Positions 8,281-17,110 of a stretch of DNA of 48,953 nt are shown piece by piece (position 1 is the first letter of the stretch; each line of letters begins with the position of its first letter). This DNA is from Lactobacillales bacterium. Its GTDB lineage: Bacteria > Bacillota > Bacilli > Lactobacillales > Streptococcaceae. The DNA is taken from NCBI GenBank assembly GCA_031288715.1, contig JAITQW010000052.1, forward strand, positions 1 through 48,953, written 5' to 3'. Below the pieces are notes generated by a model that did not search any database, was not told the origin of the DNA, and saw only the letters and a program-made list of their open reading frames with translations. The position numbers and the translations under genes are program-made.

Positions 8281-8291
8281 AAAAAATATTC

Positions 8292-8561
8292 TTAACGTCT
8301 CAATCCCAGTGAAGCAATTAGTTCACGATAACGCTGCACATCTTTTTTACGCAAGTAAGCCAACAAATTACGACGATGACCAATTTTTTTCATCAATCCA
8401 CGATATGTGTGATAATCTTTCTTATGAACTTTAATATGATCATTCAAAAGATTAATATCCGCTGTCAATACAGCAATCTGTACCTCTGGAGAACCCGTAT
8501 CTCCTTCATGACGAGCATACTTCTTGATAATTTCACTTTTTGCTTCTTGTGTTAATGCCAT
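8292..8561 (-). CDS. rpsO: 30S ribosomal protein S15
   Basis: S15 is a primary 16S rRNA-binding protein of the small-subunit platform. The 89-residue product shows the family core: [36 protein letters not shown] and [18 protein letters not shown]. The start is set at the ATG before GCATTAACACAAG; a GTG three codons upstream overlaps the ribosome site AGAGGTG and is rejected. It is followed by the terminator at 8196-8280 and then pnp. Confidence 0.97.
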   Translation of the reverse strand: MALTQEAKSEIIKKYARHEGDTGSPEVQIAVLTADINLLNDHIKVHKKDYHTYRGLMKKIGHRRNLLAYLRKKDVQRYRELIASLGLRR

Positions 8562-8753
8562 TTCATTCACCTCTTCTTAAAATTTTACCTAAAACCAAGT
8601 ACAGCGTTGGCAATTCACTAAACTACGTAATAGGTTTATTTTAATCTTTAACTAATTTGTAATAACTATTCTTGATAATTACAACCTTTAAGATAATACT
8701 CAATTTTTATAAAATAAGCAAATTACCGAGTTGCCTCGTATGTGCAAAGATTC

Positions 8754-8781
8754 ATGAAATTTCTGTATATGTAAATTTCAT
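8754..8781. repeat. 9-bp inverted repeat in a gene-free spacer
   Basis: ATGAAATTT and its complement AAATTTCAT flank a 10-nt loop. This is the only structure I see in the 8571-8908 spacer between rpsO and secE. It has no T-run on either side and no neighbouring start codon, so no function is assigned. Confidence 0.35.
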
Positions 8782-8908
8782 AAACGTTGATACATATGTT
8801 TTCTTTTTCATTTTTTCAATAAAATTTCATTAATTTTACACTTGTTTATTCTGCGCACTCAAAATGAATCTAAATATTATTTTTTCTATCAATGCAGGTC
8901 TGTTTGAT

Positions 8909-9085
8909 TTAACGCAAAGCTAAAATGGCATCAAAACCTTTGTCAAGAACTGTATCAAAAATAGCAAACAAAACTGCAAAAATAATGACCATCTCAAAAA
9001 CAACAACCGTGTCTTTTCGCAATTGCTTTCTTGTTGGCCAAGAAACTTTCTTTAGCTCTATAAATACCGACTTTATAAATTTCAT
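8909..9085 (-). CDS. secE: Preprotein translocase subunit SecE
   Basis: SecE clamps SecY in the membrane translocon. The 58-residue Gram-positive form has the conserved amphipathic stretch (ELKKVSWPTRKQLRKDT, residues about 11-27) and one membrane helix (VVVFEMVIIFAVLFAIFDTV). The ATG at 9085 is preferred because AGAGG lies 8 nt upstream; GTG and TTG codons at 9094 and 9091 overlap that site. It follows rpmG closely as in Bacillus, but nusG, the usual next gene, is missing. Confidence 0.95.
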   Translation of the reverse strand: MKFIKSVFIELKKVSWPTRKQLRKDTVVVFEMVIIFAVLFAIFDTVLDKGFDAILALR

Positions 9086-9100
9086 TTTCAACACCTCTTT

Positions 9101-9253
9101 TTATTTCGTTTCTCTATGAATCGTGTACTGACCACAATACTTACAAAATTTTTTTACTTCTAAACGAGCTATACTTTGATGTTTTTTCGCCGTAATTAAA
9201 TAATTCCGCGAACTACAAACGCTACAAGCTAGAGCTGATTTTTTTACAGTCAA
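9101..9253 (-). CDS. rpmG: 50S ribosomal protein L33, four-cysteine form
   Basis: This gene of 50 residues is too short to appear in many ORF lists. The product has the L33 pattern [12 protein letters not shown] ... [21 protein letters not shown]. Its two CxxC pairs (CSVC and CKYC) mark it as the zinc-binding type. The frame opens with TTG at 9253, 10 nt after GGAG; a GTG at 9262 is the alternative. It sits 15 bp upstream of secE and is likely co-transcribed. Confidence 0.92.
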   Translation of the reverse strand: MTVKKSALACSVCSSRNYLITAKKHQSIARLEVKKFCKYCGQYTIHRETK

Positions 9254-9287
9254 ATGAATCACTTTCTCCAATCAAATTTATCGAAAA

Positions 9288-9488
9288 AATTGCGAACCAC
9301 TTTAACGATTGGCGCACAAAGTGCGGCAGAGTTTAGGTGGGATGTACCTCTTGGTGCGAACCACTTTAATGATTTATAAACAATTTTCATGAATTTTCAT
9401 GTAAGTGATTTTTAATCGCAAAACACGAGAAACGTGGCAGAATTTAGAATAAGATATGCCTTTTGGTTCATCCAGAAAAAGCGTTAAT
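9288..9488. repeat. Degenerate tandem repeat related to the interior of the multi-hairpin repeat
   Basis: GCGAACCACTTTAACGATT (9292-9310) recurs as GCGAACCACTTTAATGATT (9356-9374). The block CAGAGTTTAGGTGGGATGTA..CTTGGT (from 9327) recurs diverged from 9439. The stretch ATTGGCGCACAAAGTGC is found reverse-complemented at about 36782-36802 inside the full-length repeat. The spacer 9254-9619 therefore holds a decayed repeat and no gene. Confidence 0.55.
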
Positions 9489-9619
9489 AGGTTCTATGAC
9501 TTCTTAAATCTACCGCCTTTAAATGAATTTGTCAACGAACACAATCCATTCAAATCAGCATCGTAATAAGCAACTAAATTCCATTTTACTTTCCTCAAGC
9601 TATATCCTCTTCTATCAAT

Positions 9620-10276
9620 TTAATTCATCCGAACTTCATGATACGAAAATTCTCCTAAACAAAAATCTACCTTTCCACTTAAAAGATTTATTACTTCTTC
9701 TTGAAAAATTTCCACAAACACTTCTGAAACAAAAACTTTTACTTCCACTTTATCCGTAAACAATACATCTTTCACAGAATACTCTGGATGAATCTCAAAA
9801 AAATATTTAATCTTACCGTAAAGTGAGTAATCAACAAAACAAGAAATTTCTTGTTTTAACTCTCCCTTTGCAGTTCCCAGATTTAACAAAGTCTGTGCAA
9901 CACTTCGTGTATACGCACGAATTAATCCACCTATACCCAGCTTAACTCCGCCAAAATAACGAGTAACTACTGCACAAATATTCACCAATTCTCGATTTTT
10001 AAGCACTTCCAACATCGGTACTCCTGCAGTACCGCTTGGTTCTCCATCATCATTACTGCGTTCTACTTGTCTCTTTATTCCCACAATAAACACTGAACAA
10101 TTATGAGATGCTTTCAAATGTTCTTGTCTGACGCCAGCAATAAAATCTCTTGCTGCCTCTTCCGTGACAACCCGTTTTAAATGACAAATAAAACGAGATT
10201 TTTTCACTTCAATCTCGTGTACTCCATCTTGAAAAAGAGTCATATAAGTAACAGGAAGTTTTTGCTCATTATTCAT
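9620..10276 (-). CDS. YigZ/IMPACT family protein
   Basis: Members of this family (YvyE in Bacillus, YigZ in E. coli) are related to eukaryotic IMPACT, a regulator of translation; the bacterial role is not settled. The 218-residue product has the N-terminal UPF0029 domain with KKSRFICHL, ASHNCSVF, the signature DDGEPSGTAGVPMLEVL (residues about 74-90), AVVTRYFGGVKLGIGGLIRAYT, and the C-terminal DUF1949 domain. The ATG follows TTAGGAG. Transcribed alone. Confidence 0.9.
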   Translation of the reverse strand: MNNEQKLPVTYMTLFQDGVHEIEVKKSRFICHLKRVVTEEAARDFIAGVRQEHLKASHNCSVFIVGIKRQVERSNDDGEPSGTAGVPMLEVLKNRELVNICAVVTRYFGGVKLGIGGLIRAYTRSVAQTLLNLGTAKGELKQEISCFVDYSLYGKIKYFFEIHPEYSVKDVLFTDKVEVKVFVSEVFVEIFQEEVINLLSGKVDFCLGEFSYHEVRMN

Positions 10277-10311
10277 TTTTACTCCTAATTCATTATCAAA
10301 AAATTGGCAAA

Positions 10312-10515
10312 TTGTAACATAAAACCGTCCACTGAGCAGAAAAAACAGATCTTCAAAATTCTAATAAAACGTTTAAAGTTTCAAACTAAAACATTTCGAA
10401 GGAATAAAGATGGCATACCTTCTCAAACAGAATATCATTGTTCAAAAGGAAGGATAAAGTTTACGAGCTACCGTGCGGTATGGAGACAAGTTAACAATTT
10501 TAGAAAGATTTAAAA
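10312..10515 (+). mobile_element. Remnant of IS30-like element, 5' end
   Basis: It starts with the same terminal repeat as the 1-132 copy (TTGTAACATAAAACCGTCCACTGA), but the leader is diverged and the transposase frame is broken. ATG at about 10410 reads MAYLLKQNIIVQKEG, stop, then in the same frame RATVRYGDKLTILERFKK, where LTILER matches the LTxxER start of IS30 transposases. It ends around 10515. The rest of the 10277-10749 spacer holds the nifJ promoter region. Confidence 0.7.
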
Positions 10516-10618
10516 AATAAAGCAAAGATACAAAAATTGTAATAGACAAAGAGATTTCTGCTCAATCAGTACAACAAATTTACTTAATTGAACAATTTTT
10601 TATTAAATAATCTTATTG

Positions 10619-10624
10619 TATAAT
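10619..10624 (+). promoter_or_regulatory. Candidate -10 box for nifJ
   Basis: A perfect TATAAT preceded by TTG lies 126 bp upstream of the nifJ start. The -35 region is only a T-run, so the promoter may need an activator. A short hairpin, GTATTT-aggag-AAATAC (10681-10697), sits in the presumed leader. Confidence 0.4.
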
Positions 10625-10749
10625 GATATATGGAAAAATCATAGATTGTGCTGGTGTGATTTATAGGGGACATATTTGAAGTATTTAGGAGAAATACTAA
10701 GTAATTTACCGTTACGATATTTAAACTGAATATAAGAAAGAGGAACAAT

Positions 10750-13700
10750 ATGTTATTAACAGTGGATGGGAATGCAGCGGCAGCATATGTAGCGTATGCA
10801 TTTTCGGAAGTTTCGTGTATTTATCCAATTACACCATCTTCTACGATGGCTGAAATCGTGGATGAATGGTCTGCTCATGATCGTAAGAATATTTGGGGAC
10901 AGGCAGTGGAAGTGGTTGAATTGCAGTCAGAGGCAGGAGCGGCTGGTTCACTTCATGGAGTGTTAAAGATGGGGACATTGGTATCGACATTTACTTGCTC
11001 GCAAGGATTATTGTTAATGATTCCAAATATGTACAAAATGGCTGGAGAATTTTTACCCGCTGTGTTTCATGTTTCTGCACGAGCTATTACAACCAATGCG
11101 CTGAATATTTTTGGAGATCATTCTGATGTTATGGCGACCAGACAGACAGGATTTGCAATGCTTGCTGAAGGATCTCCTCAGGAAGTGATGGATTTATCAG
11201 CGGTGGCTCATTTGTCAGCAATCAAGGGAAGTGTACCATTTTTAAATTTCTTTGATGGATTTAGAACTTCGCATGAAGTACAAAAAATTGAAACTGTTTC
11301 TTATGAAGACTTAGGAAAACTGGTGGATCAAGCAGCTTTATCAAAATTTCGTGCGCGACGGATGAGTCCAAATCAGCCGCGTGTGTCTGGAACAAATCAA
11401 AATACGGATTTATATTTTCAGCAACGAGAAGTGTCTAATTTGGCATATGAGGAATTGTTTGACATTGTTCGTGGATATATGACAGAAATTAATAATCTGC
11501 GAGGAACAAATTATGATTTAATTAATTATTATGGAGTGGGGGATGCTACGGAAGTGATTGTGGCAATGGGTTCTAGTACTCAGACCATTATGCAGACCGT
11601 GGATTTTTTGAACACAAATGGACGTAAAGTAGGCCTGCTAAATGTTCGTTTGTATCGACCGTTTCCTAGTGAAAAAATGCTTAAAATCTTGCCGAAAACA
11701 GTGAAAAATATAGCTGTATTGGATCGTACAAAAGAGCCAGGTTCTAATGGGGAACCACTTCTGCTAGATATACAATCAGTGTTTTTTGGAAAAGATAATG
11801 CACCCAATATTATTGGCGGGCGTTATGGAATTGGTGGAAAAGATACCAGACCTGAAGCTATCGTAGCTGTCTTTGATGAATTAAAAAAATTGCCAGAAAA
11901 GCAAAAAAAGAGATTTACGTTAGGAATAATAGATGATCTTACTCATACTCATCTTGAAATTGGACCGTCTCTTGACTTAACACCAAAAGGAACGATTCAA
12001 GCTACGTTTTGGGGAATGGGTTCAGATGGAACAGTAGGAGCGAATAAATCTTCCATTAAGATTATTGGAGAAAACACACAAAAGTATTGTCAAGCTTATT
12101 TCGATTATGATCCGAAAAAGTCGGGTGGAAGAACGACTTCGCATCTACGTTTTGGAGATAAGCCGATTTTATCTACGTATTTAATTGAAGAAAGTGATTA
12201 CATTGCTTGCTCAACGACCGCTTATGTGAAAATTTATAATTTGCTTAAAGGAATTAAAGAAAAGGGTGTATTTGTACTTAATACGTCATGGTCTGATGAA
12301 GAATTAAAACGTTTTTTACCGTTATCAATGAGAAAAATTTTGGTTGATAAGAAGGTTCGTTTTTATACCATTGATGCAAATAAGTTGGCTAAAGAAGTTG
12401 GGCTAGGTCATCGAACGAATACGATTTTACAGGTTGCGTTTTTCAAATTGACGGAGATTTTACCGTTCAAAAAAGCTTTAAATTTAATGAAAGAGGGAGC
12501 AAAGCAAGCATACGCTAAGAAGTCAATGGCCATTGTAGAGAAAAATTGGGAAGCGATCGATCGTGCGTTAGAGTTTCTCTATCATGTTGAAGTAACGGAT
12601 TCTTGGTTGATAGAAAATTCAGAAGAAACGAAAAAGAATTTTGCTGATGGCTATTTGACGGACGTTTTCATGCCTGTTACAAAACTTGAGGGCGAGAGAA
12701 TTTCTACAAAGACATTGTTCAAACTTGAAATGTGTGATGGATCGATTCCGACAGGAATTACGCAGTATGAGAAGCGTGGCATTGCGCATGAGGTTCCGCG
12801 TTGGCTTTCAGAAAATTGTATGATGTGTAACGAATGTTCCTTTGTGTGTCCACATGCAGCAATTCGTCCATTTTTAGCAGATAATGATGAGCTTATGGAC
12901 GCGCCAGTTGGGTTTGTGGTGCGTGATTTTCGCGGGAAAGATGGACTTAAATATCGAATTCAAGTGTCTGCAAGCGATTGTACAGGATGTGGCTTGTGTA
13001 TAGAGGCGTGCCCTGCCAAAGATAAGGTACTGATTCTTGAATCATATGAAAGTCAAAAAAAGAAGCAAGATGAGAATTTTAAATTTGCTTTAACGTTGAC
13101 GGAAAAAGAAATTGCAAACAAGCGTTTGTCCGTATTGACTTCGCAGTTTAAGAAGCCGTTGATGGAGTCTCCTTCTGCTTGTGCAGGTTGTGGCGAAACG
13201 CCATATGTGAAGTTATTGACGCAACTATTTGGAGATCGAATGGTGATTGCGAATGCTACGGGTTGCTCTTCTATCTGGGGAGCGTCGTCTCCTGTCACTC
13301 CTTATACGACAAATATGCAGGGAAATGGTCCTGCATGGTCAAATTCATTGCTGGAAGATAATGCAGAATTTGGTTACGGAATGGCGATTGCAAATCGCAA
13401 AAAGCGTATGGAAACTTATGCTAAGGCTCTTGATTTGATAAAAGATGTAAATCTTTCCGAAAAATTGCGAAAAGCTTTATCAGATTGGTTGAATCATTTT
13501 TCAGATTCGAAAGAAACCAGAAAAGTTTCGGAAAGGTTGACGCAGAGTTTGCAGGAATCAATGGAATCGTTTCCGCAAGTGAAAGATCTTTTGGACAATT
13601 CAGATTATTTTGTGAAGATTTCACATTGGTTAATCGGTGGTGACGGTTGGGCGTATGATATCGGTTATGGTGGCTTGGACCATGTGTTTGCAACAGGCGA

Positions 13701-14304
13701 AGATGTAAATATTTTAGTTCTGGATAATGAAGTGTATTCTAATACCGGAGGGCAAAAATCGAAGGCAACTCCTAGAGCAGCAATTACAAGATTTGCTTCT
13801 GGCGGAAAATATCAAACGAAGAAAGATTTGGGAATGTTGGCAATGACGTATGGGAATGTGTACGTTGCACAGATTGCAAGTGGTGCTGATTCTGCTCAAG
13901 CGTTAAAAGCTTTGACAGAAGCAGAAGCGTTTCCTGGACCTTCGCTTGTAATTGCTTACACGCCGTGTATTACGCACGGGTTGAAGGGTGGAATGCGAGG
14001 AGTTTTAACAGAAGCCAAAGATGCAGTTGCTTCAGGGTATTGGCAGTTGTATCGCTATCATCCAGAGTTAGAAAAGACAGGGAGAAATCCGATGAGTTTG
14101 GATTTCAAGAAACAAGATTTCAGTAAAATGGAAAACTTTATGCGTAAGCAGGTCCGTTTTTTTGCGTTAGAGGCACAATACCCAGAAAAAGCGAAATCTT
14201 TGTTTGGAAAAACGGTTCAAGATGCGAAGAGACGTTTAAAAAATTACGCGAAAATGTCTGGTGATTTTGAAAAGATGAAGGTATCAGTCTTTGGCGAAGA
14301 ATGA
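10750..14304 (+). CDS. nifJ: Pyruvate:ferredoxin (flavodoxin) oxidoreductase, single chain
   Basis: PFOR oxidises pyruvate to acetyl-CoA and CO2 and passes electrons to ferredoxin or flavodoxin. At 1184 residues it is full length for the homodimeric form. Domain order is normal: domain I (YPITPSSTMAEIVDEWSA, residues about 21-38), domain II, a region with two 4Fe-4S motifs (CMMCNECSFVCP from C690, CTGCGLCIEACP from C744), the proximal-cluster cysteines (CAGCGETP at 811, ATGCSSIWG), and the thiamine site GGDGWAYDIGYGGLDH followed by NEVYSNTGGQKSKATP. The start ATG follows AAGAGGAAC. The enzyme is oxygen-sensitive, so it implies anaerobic pyruvate use alongside the E1 pair at 3445-5443. Ferredoxin and hydrogenase genes are not nearby. 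Confidence 0.97.
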   Translation: MLLTVDGNAAAAYVAYAFSEVSCIYPITPSSTMAEIVDEWSAHDRKNIWGQAVEVVELQSEAGAAGSLHGVLKMGTLVSTFTCSQGLLLMIPNMYKMAGEFLPAVFHVSARAITTNALNIFGDHSDVMATRQTGFAMLAEGSPQEVMDLSAVAHLSAIKGSVPFLNFFDGFRTSHEVQKIETVSYEDLGKLVDQAALSKFRARRMSPNQPRVSGTNQNTDLYFQQREVSNLAYEELFDIVRGYMTEINNLRGTNYDLINYYGVGDATEVIVAMGSSTQTIMQTVDFLNTNGRKVGLLNVRLYRPFPSEKMLKILPKTVKNIAVLDRTKEPGSNGEPLLLDIQSVFFGKDNAPNIIGGRYGIGGKDTRPEAIVAVFDELKKLPEKQKKRFTLGIIDDLTHTHLEIGPSLDLTPKGTIQATFWGMGSDGTVGANKSSIKIIGENTQKYCQAYFDYDPKKSGGRTTSHLRFGDKPILSTYLIEESDYIACSTTAYVKIYNLLKGIKEKGVFVLNTSWSDEELKRFLPLSMRKILVDKKVRFYTIDANKLAKEVGLGHRTNTILQVAFFKLTEILPFKKALNLMKEGAKQAYAKKSMAIVEKNWEAIDRALEFLYHVEVTDSWLIENSEETKKNFADGYLTDVFMPVTKLEGERISTKTLFKLEMCDGSIPTGITQYEKRGIAHEVPRWLSENCMMCNECSFVCPHAAIRPFLADNDELMDAPVGFVVRDFRGKDGLKYRIQVSASDCTGCGLCIEACPAKDKVLILESYESQKKKQDENFKFALTLTEKEIANKRLSVLTSQFKKPLMESPSACAGCGETPYVKLLTQLFGDRMVIANATGCSSIWGASSPVTPYTTNMQGNGPAWSNSLLEDNAEFGYGMAIANRKKRMETYAKALDLIKDVNLSEKLRKALSDWLNHFSDSKETRKVSERLTQSLQESMESFPQVKDLLDNSDYFVKISHWLIGGDGWAYDIGYGGLDHVFATGEDVNILVLDNEVYSNTGGQKSKATPRAAITRFASGGKYQTKKDLGMLAMTYGNVYVAQIASGADSAQALKALTEAEAFPGPSLVIAYTPCITHGLKGGMRGVLTEAKDAVASGYWQLYRYHPELEKTGRNPMSLDFKKQDFSKMENFMRKQVRFFALEAQYPEKAKSLFGKTVQDAKRRLKNYAKMSGDFEKMKVSVFGEE

Positions 14305-14444
14305 CTTAGATTTAACAGGTTTTAAGCGATTTATTTAAAAATTAATGTATTTCTGTTCATTTATTTTGATCAATGGACAGGAAGGAGCATTTTCATCAGC
14401 CGATTAGATTCAGTGGGATCAAGCGAATGTTAGAGGAGATTGAA

Positions 14445-15200
14445 ATGAAATTGACGGTTTTAGGTTGTTGGGGAGGCTATCCATACAAAGATCAAGGAAC
14501 AACAGCATTTTTATTGCAAGCTAACGGATATAATTTATTGATTGACTGTGGAAGTCGTGCAGTAACAGAACTTGAGCATCATATCAGTCCACTTTGTGTT
14601 GATTCGGTGATTCTTTCTCATTATCATAATGATCATATTGCGGATCTGGGTGTTCTTCAGCAATATCGCGGATTGTGGCCAAAAGAAGATTCTAATTGGG
14701 ATGGACAGATCTTGAAAATTTGGGGGCATACGGAGGATAAGTTTTATTTTGATCATTTAACTTTTGCAGATGTATCTGTTGGTAAATCGTATGAGGAAAG
14801 TGATCTAAAAAGAATTGGACCTTGGGATGTGACATTTTTACGTACGATTCATCCGGTTCCTGCGTTTGCTTTGCGTTTTCTGGAGCGAGACACAGGAAAA
14901 ATTTTGGTATTTACGGGTGATTCAGGATATTTGGATAAATTGTGTACATTTGCAAAGGATGCAGATATGTTTTTAACAGATACTTATTTTTTTGCCGGAA
15001 ATGAGCGTCATTTTGCCCACCTAACTTCCAAAGAAGCAGGAGAAATTGCTTTACAGGCCAACGTAAAAAAATTAATTCTTACTCATTTACCTCAACATGG
15101 CGATTTAGAGCAATTAAAAAAAGAGGCAGAGGAAGCTTTCCAATATAAAGGTGAAGTTGTGTTAGCCAAACCACATATGGTATTGAAAATTTATAGTTAA
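14445..15200 (+). CDS. Metallo-beta-lactamase-fold hydrolase, YhfI/RNase Z-like
   Basis: The 251-residue product has the family zinc motif SHYHNDHIADL (HxHxDH, residues about 64-74), an N-terminal MKLTVLGCWGGYPYKDQGTT, FTGDSGYLD (metal-bridging Asp), TDTYF and a late histidine in LTHLPQH. This is closest in length and pattern to Bacillus YhfI, a hydrolase of unknown substrate. The frame can be opened upstream at 14373, but the ATG at 14445 follows AGAGGAG at 7 nt and begins at the conserved strand, so it is chosen. It lies between nifJ and the serine dehydratase genes, with 21 bp to sdaAB. Confidence 0.88.
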   Translation: MKLTVLGCWGGYPYKDQGTTAFLLQANGYNLLIDCGSRAVTELEHHISPLCVDSVILSHYHNDHIADLGVLQQYRGLWPKEDSNWDGQILKIWGHTEDKFYFDHLTFADVSVGKSYEESDLKRIGPWDVTFLRTIHPVPAFALRFLERDTGKILVFTGDSGYLDKLCTFAKDADMFLTDTYFFAGNERHFAHLTSKEAGEIALQANVKKLILTHLPQHGDLEQLKKEAEEAFQYKGEVVLAKPHMVLKIYS

Positions 15201-15221
15201 TTCACTACAAAGGGGAAAGTC

Positions 15222-15896
15222 ATGGCAGAAAATCTTCATTTTAATAGTGTATTCGACATTATTGGTCCAGTAATGATTGGACCTTCAAGCTCACATACTG
15301 CAGGTGCATGTAGAATTGGCAAGATTGTGCGAATCATTTTTAGAGAGCAGCCCAATATAGTAACAATTTATCTTTATGGAAGTTTTGCGAAAACTTACCG
15401 TGGACATGGCACTGACATTGCCTTGGTAGGTGGTGTTTTAGGGATGGACCCGGACAATGTTTGTTTGGCTAATTCTTTAAAATTAGCTTATGAATGGGGA
15501 GTAGATGTAAGATTTGTGATCAATAAGGAAGAAAAAACAGAACATCCCAATACGGCTCGTTTAGTTGTTGAAAAAGGAACTAAAAAATTGAGTGTTACAG
15601 GAATTTCTATTGGTGGTGGGGCAATTAAAGTTACGGAAGTAAATGGCTTCAGCATTGCATTAAATATGGGGGTTCCTACGTTTGTGATTGTACACCAAGA
15701 TGTTCCAGGTATAATTGCGCAGGTGACCAATATTTTGAGTGAACAACATGTCAATATTTCTCAGATGAATATGACTCGTGAATCGCGTGGTGAGAATGCG
15801 ATTATGATGATTGAAGTAGATACACCACATGTGACAGGAATTTGTAAAAAAATGAAAAAGATACCTAATCTTCATGACGTTAGTTTCTTTGAGTAG
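15222..15896 (+). CDS. sdaAB: L-serine dehydratase, Fe-S dependent, beta subunit
   Basis: With SdaAA this deaminates L-serine to pyruvate and ammonia. The 224-residue beta subunit has the serine-dehydratase N-terminal domain (FDIIGPVMIGPSSSHTAGACR, shown here in part: IGPSSSHTAGACRIGK) and GHGTDIALVGG. A C-terminal ACT domain follows (VIVHQDVPGIIAQVTNIL, residues about 150-220). The ATG follows AAAGGGGAAAG. The alpha gene follows after 41 bp. Pyruvate made here can feed the PFOR encoded upstream. Confidence 0.95.
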   Translation: MAENLHFNSVFDIIGPVMIGPSSSHTAGACRIGKIVRIIFREQPNIVTIYLYGSFAKTYRGHGTDIALVGGVLGMDPDNVCLANSLKLAYEWGVDVRFVINKEEKTEHPNTARLVVEKGTKKLSVTGISIGGGAIKVTEVNGFSIALNMGVPTFVIVHQDVPGIIAQVTNILSEQHVNISQMNMTRESRGENAIMMIEVDTPHVTGICKKMKKIPNLHDVSFFE

Positions 15897-15937
15897 ATCT
15901 AAGCTTGGTTGAAAATCCTGATGGGGAGGGGTAGTGG

Positions 15938-16810
15938 ATGTTTTATTCTTTAGAAGAGATGGCAGTGCAGGCGCAGAATGAATACAATGGCTCAATTGCT
16001 TCATTAATGATTGCGAAGGAGCAGGAGTTAAACGGCCGGACTCGCGAAGAAATTTTAAAGCAAATGGAAAAAAATCTAGAGGTTATGACCTCTTCTGTGG
16101 AAGAGGGTGTGAAAGGTGTGAAGTCGGTTACAGGGTTAACTGGTGGAGATGCGGCTAAGTTAGATCATTATTTGAAAAGCGGAAAAAGTTTGAGTAGTGC
16201 TACTTTGCTTACTTCCGTTAAGAATGCTATTGCAGTAAGTGAAGTGAATGCAAAAATGGGTTTGATTTGTGCCACACCAACTGCGGGTTCTGCAGGATGT
16301 CTTCCAGCTGTTTTAAGCACAGCGATTAAAAAATTGAATTTAGGTCATAAAGCACAACTTGATTTTTTATTTGTGGCAGGAGCTGTTGGGTTAGTAATTG
16401 CGAATAATGCTTCAATTAGTGGAGCAGAAGGTGGATGTCAAGCTGAAGTAGGGACAGCTTCGGCAATGGCTTCAGCAGCTTTGGTGCAAGCAAGTGGTGG
16501 AGAGGCTGAGGTCGCTATTCACGCAGCAGCGATGGTATTAAAAAATATGTTGGGCTTGATTTGCGATCCTGTAGCAGGTTTGGTGGAAATTCCTTGTATA
16601 AAAAGGAATGCTTTGGGGGCTTCGCAAGCTTTTGTAAGTGCAGATATGGCATTAGCTGGAATTAAAAGTGTGATTCCACCAGATGAAGTGGTTACATGCA
16701 TGTATCAAGTGGGATTATCATTGCCTAGTGCTTTTAGAGAAACTTCTGAGGGTGGCTTAGCACAAACTCCAACTGGTAAAAGACTGATGCAGGAAATTTT
16801 TAAGAATTGA
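15938..16810 (+). CDS. sdaAA: L-serine dehydratase, Fe-S dependent, alpha subunit
   Basis: The 290-residue catalytic subunit carries the cysteines that hold the oxygen-labile 4Fe-4S cluster: CATPTAGSAGCLPAV (residues about 111-125) and LICDPVAGLVEIPCIKRN (residues about 207-224). GGDAAKLDHYL near residue 70 is also typical. The start ATG follows GGGGAGGGG. It forms a two-gene unit with sdaAB. Like PFOR, the enzyme is suited to low oxygen. Confidence 0.95.
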   Translation: MFYSLEEMAVQAQNEYNGSIASLMIAKEQELNGRTREEILKQMEKNLEVMTSSVEEGVKGVKSVTGLTGGDAAKLDHYLKSGKSLSSATLLTSVKNAIAVSEVNAKMGLICATPTAGSAGCLPAVLSTAIKKLNLGHKAQLDFLFVAGAVGLVIANNASISGAEGGCQAEVGTASAMASAALVQASGGEAEVAIHAAAMVLKNMLGLICDPVAGLVEIPCIKRNALGASQAFVSADMALAGIKSVIPPDEVVTCMYQVGLSLPSAFRETSEGGLAQTPTGKRLMQEIFKN

Positions 16811-16994
16811 AAAATTGGATGCGTGCTTTTGATTTTCACCACCGATGTATTAGAAATTTAAATGGCGTGTAAAATTACGATGAATTGTTGTAAGTCTAAA
16901 ACTTAATGAGATTTTATTGAAAAAAGGAAACATGTGTATCAACTTTTATGAGATCGACATACACTGAATCATTTATGCAAAGTGGCCACATATA

Positions 16995-17030
16995 TTGTTA
17001 TTTTTTAGGCGAACTATATTACAATGTAAT
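16995..17030 (+). promoter_or_regulatory. Candidate promoter with palindromic operator upstream of the activase-like gene
   Basis: TTGTTA (16995-17000) is followed after 16 bp by TATTAC. ATTACA-A-TGTAAT (17018-17030), a perfect odd-centred palindrome, overlaps the -10 region. A regulator binding there would block the promoter. The element resembles TACA..TGTA operators but has only one central base, so no family is named. The rest of the 16811-17110 spacer shows nothing clear. Confidence 0.4.
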
Positions 17031-17110
17031 AAAGAAAGAGATTGATTAATTTTTGAGTTGCTACATACGGAAGATAGATGATTGTTTTTGAAGGAGAGTG
17101 TTAGATTTAG

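Noticed and set aside
9288..9488. Short CRISPR array
   Set aside because: Only two to three diverged repeat units with unequal spacing, related to a dispersed repeat; no cas genes.
10304..10513. 69-codon plus-strand frame
   Set aside because: It runs through the IS terminus and broken transposase start in the wrong frame.
14373..14444. N-terminal extension of the metallo-beta-lactamase protein
   Set aside because: The internal ATG at 14445 has the better ribosome site and starts at the conserved first strand of the fold.
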